Source of the DNA: Planctomycetota bacterium
Lineage (GTDB): Bacteria; Planctomycetota; UBA1135; UBA2386
DNA: 64,000 nt
Direction: 5' to 3'
Assembly (NCBI GenBank): GCA_020638655.1
Contig: JACKIC010000001.1
Location: forward strand, 868,001-932,000
Shown: piece by piece, positions 8,193 through 15,052 of the stretch
Numbering within the stretch: the stretch's first letter is position 1
How the letters are laid out: each line of letters opens with the position of its first letter
Program-made: the position numbers and the translations under genes
Notes under the pieces: generated by a model
What the model was told of the DNA's origin: nothing
Database searches by the model: none
Seen by the model: only the letters and a program-made list of their open reading frames with translations

Positions 8193-8945
8193 TCAGATGG
8201 CCTTGGCTTCGTTGCGGAGCGCGTCGATCAGCGCGGGAACGGCATCGACGCCCTGGCCGACGATGCGGCCCGCCGGGCGCGCCGGCGGCAGCGCCAGCGA
8301 GACGATCTCCATGCCGGCGGCGGGCAGCTGCGCGGCGGCTTCCTCGAGCGGCTTCTTCTTCGCCGCCATGATGCCCTTGAGGTTGGCGTAGCGCGGCTCG
8401 TTGAGGCCCTTGTTGCAGCTGATCACGGCCGGCGTCTTGCAGGTCACGACCTCGCGCGCCCCTTCGATGTCGCGCTCGGCGGTGAACACGCCGCCGTCGA
8501 GGGTCAGCTTGGCGACCTCGGTGACGCAGGCGAAGCCCAGGCGTGTGGCGAGGTTGGCGGGCAGCTGGTTGTTGTCCGAGTCGACCGCCTGACGGCCGCA
8601 GAACACCAGGTTGCACGGCACCGTCTTGATCCACGCGGCGAGGGCCTCGGCGGTGTTGGTGCCGTCGTACATCCACTGGTCGGTGGTCAGCAGCACGGCC
8701 TTGTCGGCGCCGCGGGCCAGGCAGTCGCGCAGCTCCTTCTGGGCGTCCTTGCTGCCGACGGTGACCACGGTCACGGTGCCGGCGCCGAGCTGTTCCTTGG
8801 TGCGCAGCGCCTGCTCGAGGGCGAACTCGTCGTAGGCGTTCAGTTCGAACTGCACGCCGGCGGGGTCGATCGACTTGCCGTCGGCGGCGATCTTGATCGC
8901 CGAGTCCGTGGCGGGAACACGCTTGATGCAGACTACGATGTCCAT
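8193..8945 (-). CDS. etfB: Electron transfer flavoprotein beta subunit
   Basis: 250 residues from ATG 8945 (MDIVVCIKRVPATDSAIKIA). The frame stays open upstream, but the family begins at this Met. It shows the beta-subunit pattern: LNAYDEFALEQALR, the signature VFCGRQAVDSDNNQLPANLA, and the conserved C-terminal NLKGIMAAKKKP. It lacks the alpha-type C-terminal FAD signature. First gene of etfB-etfA-ychF. The upstream non-coding strip, shared with a divergent gene, holds an 8-bp inverted repeat (GCTCGCCC 8964-8971 with GGGCGAGC 8993-9000) of unknown use. Confidence 0.96.
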   Translation of the reverse strand: MDIVVCIKRVPATDSAIKIAADGKSIDPAGVQFELNAYDEFALEQALRTKEQLGAGTVTVVTVGSKDAQKELRDCLARGADKAVLLTTDQWMYDGTNTAEALAAWIKTVPCNLVFCGRQAVDSDNNQLPANLATRLGFACVTEVAKLTLDGGVFTAERDIEGAREVVTCKTPAVISCNKGLNEPRYANLKGIMAAKKKPLEEAAAQLPAAGMEIVSLALPPARPAGRIVGQGVDAVPALIDALRNEAKAI

Positions 8946-9107
8946 GTTCGTTGGGGTCGTTGGGCTCGCCCGGGGGGAGCGGTCGCAAAATCGGGCGAGC
9001 AGTCTAGCCGGGGCGCCGGGCCTGCCCCGCACACTTTCGGGGAAGAGGCGCAAACGCCTGGTCGCGGGCCGGATTTCGCAGGACCGGGGCGCGTCGCGGG
9101 GCCGCCC

Positions 9108-9135
9108 TTGAACCGTCGCTGGCACCGCCAACAAT
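9108..9135 (+). promoter_or_regulatory. Promoter of the SGNH hydrolase gene
   Basis: TTGAAC (9108-9113), 16-bp spacer, AACAAT (9130-9135), then only 7 nt to the GTG at 9143. Spacing and distance to the start codon match those at 5861-5888 and 58960-58987, implying a leaderless transcript. Confidence 0.45.
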
Positions 9136-9142
9136 CCGCCCC

Positions 9143-10270
9143 GTGACTCCGCCTGCCCCGCGCCGCCGAACGGCCCTGATCCGCAAGCTCGGCCTGGCGC
9201 TGCTGGTCCTGGCGCTGGCCCTTGTCGCCGCCGAGGGGCTGTTTCGCGCCTTCGGCCCCGGCGCGGTCAAGGGCAAGGGCGTGATCTACGCGGCCAACGG
9301 CACCGAGGTCCCGCTCGGCGAGATCGTCGCCGCGCTGACCCGCGTCGACGAGGCGTTCGCGACCCTCAACAGCGGCGTCGCGCCGCCGTTCGGCAAGCTG
9401 CAGGCCAACATCAAGATGCGCATGGGCTACCAGCCGCCGGCGCCCTGGGACTACTTCGACGAGAACGGCTGCGTCGCGGTCGACACCAACAGCCGCGGCT
9501 TCCGCGACCTCGAGTTCGCGGTCGCCAAGGCGCCAGGCGAGCTGCGCATCCTCTGCCTGGGCGACTCGATGACCTACGGCCAGGGCGTGCGGCTCGACCT
9601 GACCTGGCCGCAGGTGCTCGAGGCGACGCTGCGGCACGAACGCGCCACGCCGGTCGAGGTCATCAACGGCGGTTTCGCGAGCGGCCCCGGCGTCAACACG
9701 CCCGACGGCTACGACCGCTGGGTCGCCGAACACGGGCTGCAGTTCGCGCCGGACGTCGTCGTCGTCGGCGTCTGCCTCAACGACGTCGGCCCGATCGGCA
9801 TGCTGACCTACGACGCCGTGCCGCGCACGCCGGTGTGGGGCGGGTTCTCCCGCATGCTCGACGCCGCGGTGCAGACCGTTCGCCAGGCGGCGGCGCGCCG
9901 CGTCAAACACGACTTCATGGCCGACATCGCCGCGAAGCCGGCGCTCTGGAAGGGCACCCAGCGCGGCCTGCTCGCGCTGCGCGACCTGCTCGGCGAGAAG
10001 AAGGTGCCGCTGGTCGTCGCGATCTTCCCGATGATGTGCCAGCTCGAACCCGAGCTGTATCCGTGCAAGCCCGTGCACGAGATGATCGCGACGTTCTGCA
10101 AGGACAACGGCATCCGCTGCGTCGACCTGCTGCCCGACTTCCTCGGGCTGCGTGAGCAGGACCTGTGGGTGCATCCGACCGACCAGCATCCCAATCACGT
10201 CGGCCACGCGATCTTCGCGCGCCGCATCCACGACTTCCTCGCCGCCGAGGGCCTGCTCGGCAAGCAGTGA
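9143..10270 (+). CDS. SGNH/GDSL-type hydrolase, membrane anchored
   Basis: 375 residues from GTG. One N-terminal hydrophobic segment (LGLALLVLALALVAAEGLF) acts as anchor or signal. The SGNH blocks are present: block I with the nucleophile in ILCLGDSMTYGQGV (about residue 140), INGGFASGPG (block II Gly), VGVCLNDVG (block III Asn) and HPTDQHPNHVGHAIF (block V Asp and His). These enzymes are esterases, lipases or carbohydrate O-acyl hydrolases; the substrate cannot be told. An extra domain of about 100 residues lies between the anchor and block I. It is followed 4 bp later by a D-threonine-aldolase-like gene, presumably co-transcribed. Confidence 0.85.
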   Translation: MTPPAPRRRTALIRKLGLALLVLALALVAAEGLFRAFGPGAVKGKGVIYAANGTEVPLGEIVAALTRVDEAFATLNSGVAPPFGKLQANIKMRMGYQPPAPWDYFDENGCVAVDTNSRGFRDLEFAVAKAPGELRILCLGDSMTYGQGVRLDLTWPQVLEATLRHERATPVEVINGGFASGPGVNTPDGYDRWVAEHGLQFAPDVVVVGVCLNDVGPIGMLTYDAVPRTPVWGGFSRMLDAAVQTVRQAAARRVKHDFMADIAAKPALWKGTQRGLLALRDLLGEKKVPLVVAIFPMMCQLEPELYPCKPVHEMIATFCKDNGIRCVDLLPDFLGLREQDLWVHPTDQHPNHVGHAIFARRIHDFLAAEGLLGKQ

Positions 10271-10274
10271 CCGC

Positions 10275-11351
10275 ATGCGCACGACTCTCGACCAGCTGCA
10301 GACCCCCGCGCTGCTGATCCACCTCGACCGCGTCCGGCACAACATCGCGCGCACCGTCGAACTGTGCGGCGGCGTCGCCCGCTGGCGGCCGCACGTCAAG
10401 ACCTGCAAGGTGCCCGAGGTGCTGACGCTGCTGCTCGACGCCGGCGTGCGCCAGTTCAAGGTCGCGACCACGCGCGAGGCCGCGGTGCTGCTGGCGCTCG
10501 CTCCCGAGCCGATCGACGTTCTCGTCGCGATGGCGCATCACGGCCCCAACCTGCAGCGGGTGGCCGCGCTGGCCGAGGGCGCCGCGCAGCATCGCGTGGC
10601 GATGCTGAGCGAGGACCCCGCGCACGCCCGCCAGGTCGTCGCGGCCGGGCTCGGCGTGTTCGTCGACCTCGATCCGGGCTGGGGCCGTTCGGGCATCCCG
10701 ATCACCGAACACGACCGCATCGCCGCCGTGCAGGCCGCCGCCGGCCCGTCGTTCCGCGGCCTGCACTGCTACGAAGGTCACCTCGTCGCCGACGATCCCG
10801 CGGCGCGGCAGCAGGCGGCGCTGCCGATCTACCGCGAACTCTGCGCGCTGGCGCGTTCGCTCGGCGTCGACGAACTGGTCACCAGCGGCACCCCAGGCTT
10901 CCTCGCCGCGCTCGCGTTCGAGGACTTCCGGCGGTTCCGTCACGTCGTCAGCCCTGGCACCGTCGTCTACTGGGACGCGCGCAGCGCCGAGCTCGGCATC
11001 GACGGCTATCGGCAGGCAGTCGAAGTGCTCGCCCGCGTCGTCAGCCGCCCGACCGCCGCGCAGCTCACCGTCGACGCCGGCAGCAAGGCCGTCGACGCCG
11101 CGTCGGGTGATCCCGTCGCCGTGGTCGTCGGCGACTGGCAGCTGCGCACCCGTCGGCCCAGCGAAGAGCACCTGCCCATCGACCTCGTCGCCGGCGCCGC
11201 GCCGCCGCTGGGCGCGCTGCTGCACCTCGTGCCCCGCCACGTCTGCCCGACGGTCAACCTCGCCGACGAGGCCGTGCTGCTCGACCGCGGCGACGTCGTC
11301 GGCATCGTGCCCGTGCGGGCGCGCGGCCACGAGACGAAGGACCCGTCGTGA
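10275..11351 (+). CDS. D-threonine aldolase / alanine-racemase-fold PLP enzyme
   Basis: 358 residues from ATG 10275. N-terminal alanine-racemase-type barrel with the PLP lysine in WRPHVKTCKVPEV, VFVDLDPGWGRSG, and GLHCYEGHL. The C-terminal beta domain has VSPGTVVYWD, TVDAGSKAVDAASG and the metal-site-like motif LVPRHVCPTVNL. This set fits the DSD1/D-threonine aldolase family, which cleaves D-3-hydroxy amino acids to glycine or a related product plus an aldehyde using PLP and a divalent metal. Exact substrate unknown. The transcript should end in the palindrome at 11376-11466. Confidence 0.85.
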   Translation: MRTTLDQLQTPALLIHLDRVRHNIARTVELCGGVARWRPHVKTCKVPEVLTLLLDAGVRQFKVATTREAAVLLALAPEPIDVLVAMAHHGPNLQRVAALAEGAAQHRVAMLSEDPAHARQVVAAGLGVFVDLDPGWGRSGIPITEHDRIAAVQAAAGPSFRGLHCYEGHLVADDPAARQQAALPIYRELCALARSLGVDELVTSGTPGFLAALAFEDFRRFRHVVSPGTVVYWDARSAELGIDGYRQAVEVLARVVSRPTAAQLTVDAGSKAVDAASGDPVAVVVGDWQLRTRRPSEEHLPIDLVAGAAPPLGALLHLVPRHVCPTVNLADEAVLLDRGDVVGIVPVRARGHETKDPS

Positions 11352-11375
11352 GGGCGGCACCGCAGCAGCCGCAAG

Positions 11376-11466
11376 TGAGCGTACCGAACCGGGTACAAAC
11401 CACACATCCCCGGCCGCGCAGCGGCCGGGGATGTGTGGTTTGTACCCGGTACCGTACGCACGCTCA
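11376..11466. repeat. Dispersed palindrome, copy A (convergent-gene hairpin)
   Basis: Perfect 30-bp inverted repeat: arms 11388-11417 and 11421-11450, loop GCA. The outer 19 bp of the arm (ACCGGGTACAAACCACACA) are identical to copy B at 26874-26960. The next 6 bp (TCCCCG here, GGGCCT in B) differ completely but stay paired, and the innermost GCCGC is shared. Weaker pairing continues outward to TGAG at both ends. The right-hand TGA, read on the minus strand, is the stop codon of the FGE-fold gene. It lies between convergent genes and probably acts as a bidirectional terminator. Confidence 0.85.
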
Positions 11467-12177
11467 GCGCACGGGGCGGAACCCGTAGAACGCGTTGCGC
11501 TCGTCGGGCTGAGCCTGGGTCTTCAGCGACGGCTTGGGGCCGGGCATGGTGAACCACGAGCCGCCGCGCAGCATCCGGTCGGTGCCGATCTCGTCCTGGC
11601 ACCACTCCCAGACGTTGCCGAGCGTGTCGAACAGGCCGAACGGATTGGCGGCGAGCCTGGCGACGGGGTGGCGGTCGTCGCCGGCGTTGAGGTTGAACCA
11701 GGCGTGCTGCTGCAGCTCGGTCGGGTTGCGCCACGGACCGGCATCGTCGTCGAGGCCGCCGCGGCAGGCGCGTTCCCACTCCGCGCCGGTGGGCAGCCGG
11801 TAGCCGAAGGTCTGGCAGTAGCGCGTGGCGTCGTTCCAACTCAGGGTCATCGGCAGTTCGTCGTCGGTCGGCGTCGGCACGCTGGCGTCGCCGGCGAAGT
11901 CGCGCACGTAGCGGCGCCACTGGCCGACGGTCAGCTCGGTGCGTGCCGCCAGCAGGTCCGGATCGCCGGGAACACGGACGAACGTGACCTCGGTGCGCGG
12001 GTCGAGCAGTCGGGTGCCCGGGTGTGCGGGGTCGAGGTCCTGCCACGTGGCGTGGTCGGCGTGATGCCGCAGCGCGAGTCGGGCGGCGGTGCTGAGGCTC
12101 GGCTCGCCACCGCCACAGGCGGGCAGGGTGAGCAGGGCCGTCAGGCCTACCAGCAGCAGCGCGGCGCGGTCACGCAC
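11464..12177 (-). CDS. Formylglycine-generating-enzyme-fold (SUMF1) lipoprotein
   Basis: 237 residues from GTG 12177, which overlaps the end of the upstream small membrane-protein gene. The signal sequence ends in the lipobox LTLPAC (Cys about 21), so it is probably lipidated and envelope-bound. The FGE-sulfatase domain shows RTELTVGQWRRYV, YRLPTGAEWERACRGG, GLFDTLGNVWEWCQD, RMLRGGSW and GFRPVR. The paired active-site cysteines of true sulfatase-activating enzymes are not evident, so this is probably a non-catalytic or otherwise specialised member of the fold. A longer frame runs to 12258 but would bury the lipobox. Its stop codon lies inside palindrome copy A. Confidence 0.8.
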   Translation of the reverse strand: MRDRAALLLVGLTALLTLPACGGGEPSLSTAARLALRHHADHATWQDLDPAHPGTRLLDPRTEVTFVRVPGDPDLLAARTELTVGQWRRYVRDFAGDASVPTPTDDELPMTLSWNDATRYCQTFGYRLPTGAEWERACRGGLDDDAGPWRNPTELQQHAWFNLNAGDDRHPVARLAANPFGLFDTLGNVWEWCQDEIGTDRMLRGGSWFTMPGPKPSLKTQAQPDERNAFYGFRPVR

Positions 12178-12451
12178 GACCGACCTCGCCGGGGTCCTTG
12201 CGCTTGCGCGCGACGCGCACGAGCAGCAGCGAGAACACCGCGGTGCTGACGCCGCCAAGGCAGACGCCGCGCCAATCGAGGCGGGTGCCGAACTCGTCGT
12301 GCTGCAGATAGGGCACCACGCCGAACACGTAGGCGGTGGTGGTGGTGCGCTGGTCGAACGCCACGCCGCCCTCGTCGGTGGCCTGCTCGCGCCAGAACCC
12401 CCAGGTGAGCGCCACCAGCAGCGTGTACACGAGCCCGGCGAGGTAGCGCAT
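12170..12451 (-). CDS. Small two-TM membrane protein, unknown
   Basis: 93 residues from ATG 12451. Two hydrophobic segments are visible, YLAGLVYTLLVALTWGF near the N-terminus and CLGGVSTAVFSLLLVRV near the C-terminus, separated by about 45 polar residues and followed by a basic tail (RKRKDPGE). A TAGCCT -10-like box lies 7 nt before the ATG (12459-12464, minus strand). It overlaps the lipoprotein gene by 8 nt, so the two are likely co-translated and may work together in the envelope. No family recognised. Confidence 0.65.
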   Translation of the reverse strand: MRYLAGLVYTLLVALTWGFWREQATDEGGVAFDQRTTTTAYVFGVVPYLQHDEFGTRLDWRGVCLGGVSTAVFSLLLVRVARKRKDPGEVGRA

Positions 12452-12474
12452 CGCGGTCAGGCTAACCGCCGCGC

Positions 12475-13359
12475 TCAGACCGAGTCGAGCCCGTCGACGA
12501 ACATCGGCGGCAGCGGCGCGTGCGCCGACCGCGCCATCGGTCCGGGCACCTGGGTGGCGTCGATCACGCTGATGCCGAGCAGCCCTTCGAGGCGCTGCCG
12601 ATAGGGGGGCAGCAGCACCGCGGCCTCGATCTGCTCGGTCAGGTGCATGGCGGCGAGCAGCAGGTGCGCGACGTCGTCGTCGCTGCCGCCGAACTCGTGC
12701 CAGGTGTTCTGCAGGTCGGCGCCCTTGCCGGTGCAGGCGTAGGCGACCACGGCGCCTTCCCGTTCGAGCACGACGGTCGTCATGCCGGGCGTCGTCAGCA
12801 GGCCGGACATGGTCTGGCGCGTGCGTTCGATGCGCCACGGCTTGAGCACGTGCAGGTGGTGGATCGCGTCGTGGTCGCGGATCTCGGCGAGGCGCACCCC
12901 GTCCATGCGCGGTCGCGGCCGCCGCGCGATCGCCAGCATCGTCTCCGTCGCGGTCGGCACGAAGCCGTGGCGCGCGTAGAGGTCGGGGCGCTCGGCCCAG
13001 AGCAGGATGTGCTCGACCTCGGGGGAGACGGCCGCGACGGCGGCCTCGAGCACGGCGCCGGCGAGGCCTTCGCCGCGGCGGTCGGGCGCCGTGGCGACGC
13101 TGCCGAGCAGCGCGCAGCGGAACGGCCCCGAGAGGCCGTGCGCCAGCACCGTCTTGGTCGCGCAGTGGCTGATCAGCCGGTCGCCGTCGAACAGGGCGTG
13201 GAACTGGCCGTGGCCGTCGCTGCGGTAGAGCAGCGGCCAGGTGTGTTGCACGCCGTAGAAGCACTGCGGTAGCAGCCACTCGTCGAGCGACTGCAGGTGC
13301 GGCGCGATGCCCGCGCGGTCGAGCACGACCGGCGTCATGGTGAGCGCGGAGGCGTTCAT
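12475..13359 (-). CDS. GNAT-family N-acetyltransferase
   Basis: 294 residues. The N-terminal half has the acetyl-CoA-binding motif A (LLGSVATAPDRRGEGLAGAV) and a typical GNAT end (LLWAERPDLYARHGFVPT). The C-terminal half (MTTVVLEREGAVVAYAC onward) could be a second GNAT-like domain, as in Eis-type proteins. Its ATG overlaps the stop of the flagellar FliE-like gene (ATGA), so it is the last coupled gene of the flagellar operon. Whether it modifies a flagellar protein or is merely appended cannot be told. Confidence 0.8.
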   Translation of the reverse strand: MNASALTMTPVVLDRAGIAPHLQSLDEWLLPQCFYGVQHTWPLLYRSDGHGQFHALFDGDRLISHCATKTVLAHGLSGPFRCALLGSVATAPDRRGEGLAGAVLEAAVAAVSPEVEHILLWAERPDLYARHGFVPTATETMLAIARRPRPRMDGVRLAEIRDHDAIHHLHVLKPWRIERTRQTMSGLLTTPGMTTVVLEREGAVVAYACTGKGADLQNTWHEFGGSDDDVAHLLLAAMHLTEQIEAAVLLPPYRQRLEGLLGISVIDATQVPGPMARSAHAPLPPMFVDGLDSV

Positions 13360-13616
13360 GGCAGGCGTTGCCGGAAGGCCTCTTCGAGCTGCCGGCGCAG
13401 GTCCATCGCCGTGACGAAGCTCTCGTCGGCGGTGCGCATGGCGTGCTCGAGTTGATCGGCGTCCTGCACGCCGTCGAGCTTCTTGTGCTCGGCGACCAGC
13501 TGTTCGAGCGAGTCGAGCAGGCTGCGGAACTCGTTGGCCTTGCCGGCCGCGACGGAGCCCGCGACCGGCGTCGCGCTGCCGATGGGATCCAGTTTGAGCG
13601 TGGTGTCGATGGCCAT
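13356..13616 (-). CDS. Small FliE-like protein in the flagellar operon
   Basis: 86 residues. The pattern EFRSLLDSLEQLVAEHKK, then a mid-region acidic stretch, then MRTADESFVTAMDLRRQLEE and AFRQRL resembles the helical layout of FliE (basal-body MS-ring/rod adaptor), including a helix near the C-terminus where FliE has VRNKLLEAYQEIM. Similarity is weak and the usual FliE neighbours fliF/flgB/flgC are absent, so a different helical flagellar accessory is possible. It sits 5 bp downstream of flgL and overlaps the GNAT gene by 4 nt. Confidence 0.5.
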   Translation of the reverse strand: MAIDTTLKLDPIGSATPVAGSVAAGKANEFRSLLDSLEQLVAEHKKLDGVQDADQLEHAMRTADESFVTAMDLRRQLEEAFRQRLP

Positions 13617-13621
13617 GGCGA

Positions 13622-15049
13622 TCAGCGCAGGAAGCCCTGCAGGCTGGTTTGCACCACGCGCGCGCTCACCTGCAGCGCCGCCTGGTAGGAGAGGTCCTGC
13701 TTCTGCAGCTCGAGGATCGCCTCGGCGATGTCGGTGTCCTGCACCATCGACAGCGACTCGGTGCGGGCGATGCGCAGGCCTTCGACGCGGTTGCCGAGCA
13801 CGTCCATGCTCGACGACCGGAAGCCCAGCTCGCGCACGCCGTCGAGCACGGCGTCGTGGGCGCTGTCGATCTCGGTCATCATCTGCGCGATGCGGTCGCG
13901 GACGACGTCGTCGGGCAGTCCCTCCTCGTTGCGCAGCAGGTCGCGCATCGTGATCAGGGTGGTCAGCGCGTCGAAGGTGCCGGTGTACTTCACGTCCTCG
14001 GTGCCGGTGCGCGCGAGGGTGCGCACGTCGACGTTGAGCACCGACCCGTCGAACGAGTCGCGCACGCTGATGCTGCTGCTGCTGAAGTCCGACACCTCGG
14101 TGACGGTCTCGCCGCCGTCGATCGACAGCGAGGCCTTGGCCGTGAACGTGCCGGTGGTGGTGGCCGGGACGCCGGTGACGGTCAGCGAGATGGTGCGGCC
14201 GTCGGCGGTGGTGAAGTTGCCGTCGGTGATCGGCAGGTTGAGCGCGGGACCGCCGCCGATGCTCAGGGTGTCGGGCGCCGAGGTGAACGTGAAGGACAGC
14301 TGCCCCAGCGCGTTGGTGTTGCCGGCGCCGGCGGTGACCGTGCTCGGCGCGTCGGTGTGCAGGCCCGCGAACGAGACCTCGAGCTCGCCGAAGCCGACGC
14401 CGGTGTCGCCGCGTCCGGTCGGCACGGCGCCGGTCGCGGGCCCGCCGGGCGTGGCCGAGAACAGCGTCGCGCCGCGGTCGCGCTGCAGGAAGATGCGGTC
14501 GCCGGGCACGTTCAGCGCCGTGGTCACGCCGGGGGCGACCTCGACCTCGAGGCTCTCGCGGTTGCCGTGATAGACGGCGCGGGTGTGGCCGTTCACGGTG
14601 ACCAGCTCGAACGGCGGCGTGCCGTTCTCGGTGCCGCCGAACAGGTAGCGATCGCCGCGGCGGCTGTTGCCGATGCCGACCATCTGGTTGAGCAGTTGCT
14701 CCATTTCGGCGCCGATGCTGCGCCGATCGGAGGTGCTGAGCGTGCCGTTGGACGCCTGCGTGGTCAGCTCGCGCACGCGCTGCATCGCCGCCGAGGCGTC
14801 CTCGAGGGAGCCGGCGCCGGTGTTGAGCGTCTCGCGCGCCAGGGCGACGTTGTTGGTCAGCTGGTCGAGGTTGCGCAGGTCGTTGCGGATCGGCAGGATG
14901 CGCAGCGAACCGGCGGGGTCGTCGGACGGGCGGTTGATGCGGCGACCGGTCGAGATCTGCTGCTGCAGCTGGGAGTAGCGATAGAGGCCGCTCTGCACGT
15001 CGCCGAGCGCGCGCGAGTAGAGCATTCCCTGGGTGATGCGCAGACTCAT
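13622..15049 (-). CDS. flgL: Flagellar hook-associated protein 3 (FlgL)
   Basis: 475 residues. The flagellin-like N-terminal D0/D1 helices are evident (MSLRITQGMLYSRAL, QISTGRRINRPSDDPAG, LNTGAGSLEDASAAMQRVRE), then GDRYLFGGTENGTPPF and a variable beta-rich middle. The C-terminal helix ends RTESLSMVQDTDIAEAIL and VQTSLQGFLR. FlgL forms the second junction layer between hook and filament. Longer than enteric FlgL (about 317), with the extra length in the middle. It follows flgK by 3 bp. Confidence 0.96.
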   Translation of the reverse strand: MSLRITQGMLYSRALGDVQSGLYRYSQLQQQISTGRRINRPSDDPAGSLRILPIRNDLRNLDQLTNNVALARETLNTGAGSLEDASAAMQRVRELTTQASNGTLSTSDRRSIGAEMEQLLNQMVGIGNSRRGDRYLFGGTENGTPPFELVTVNGHTRAVYHGNRESLEVEVAPGVTTALNVPGDRIFLQRDRGATLFSATPGGPATGAVPTGRGDTGVGFGELEVSFAGLHTDAPSTVTAGAGNTNALGQLSFTFTSAPDTLSIGGGPALNLPITDGNFTTADGRTISLTVTGVPATTTGTFTAKASLSIDGGETVTEVSDFSSSSISVRDSFDGSVLNVDVRTLARTGTEDVKYTGTFDALTTLITMRDLLRNEEGLPDDVVRDRIAQMMTEIDSAHDAVLDGVRELGFRSSSMDVLGNRVEGLRIARTESLSMVQDTDIAEAILELQKQDLSYQAALQVSARVVQTSLQGFLR

Positions 15050-15052
15050 CGG

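Noticed and set aside
8964..9000. Inverted repeat GCTCGCCC/GGGCGAGC as a terminator
   Set aside because: It lies between divergent genes, with a 21-nt loop and no T-run; at most an operator, so only mentioned under etfB.
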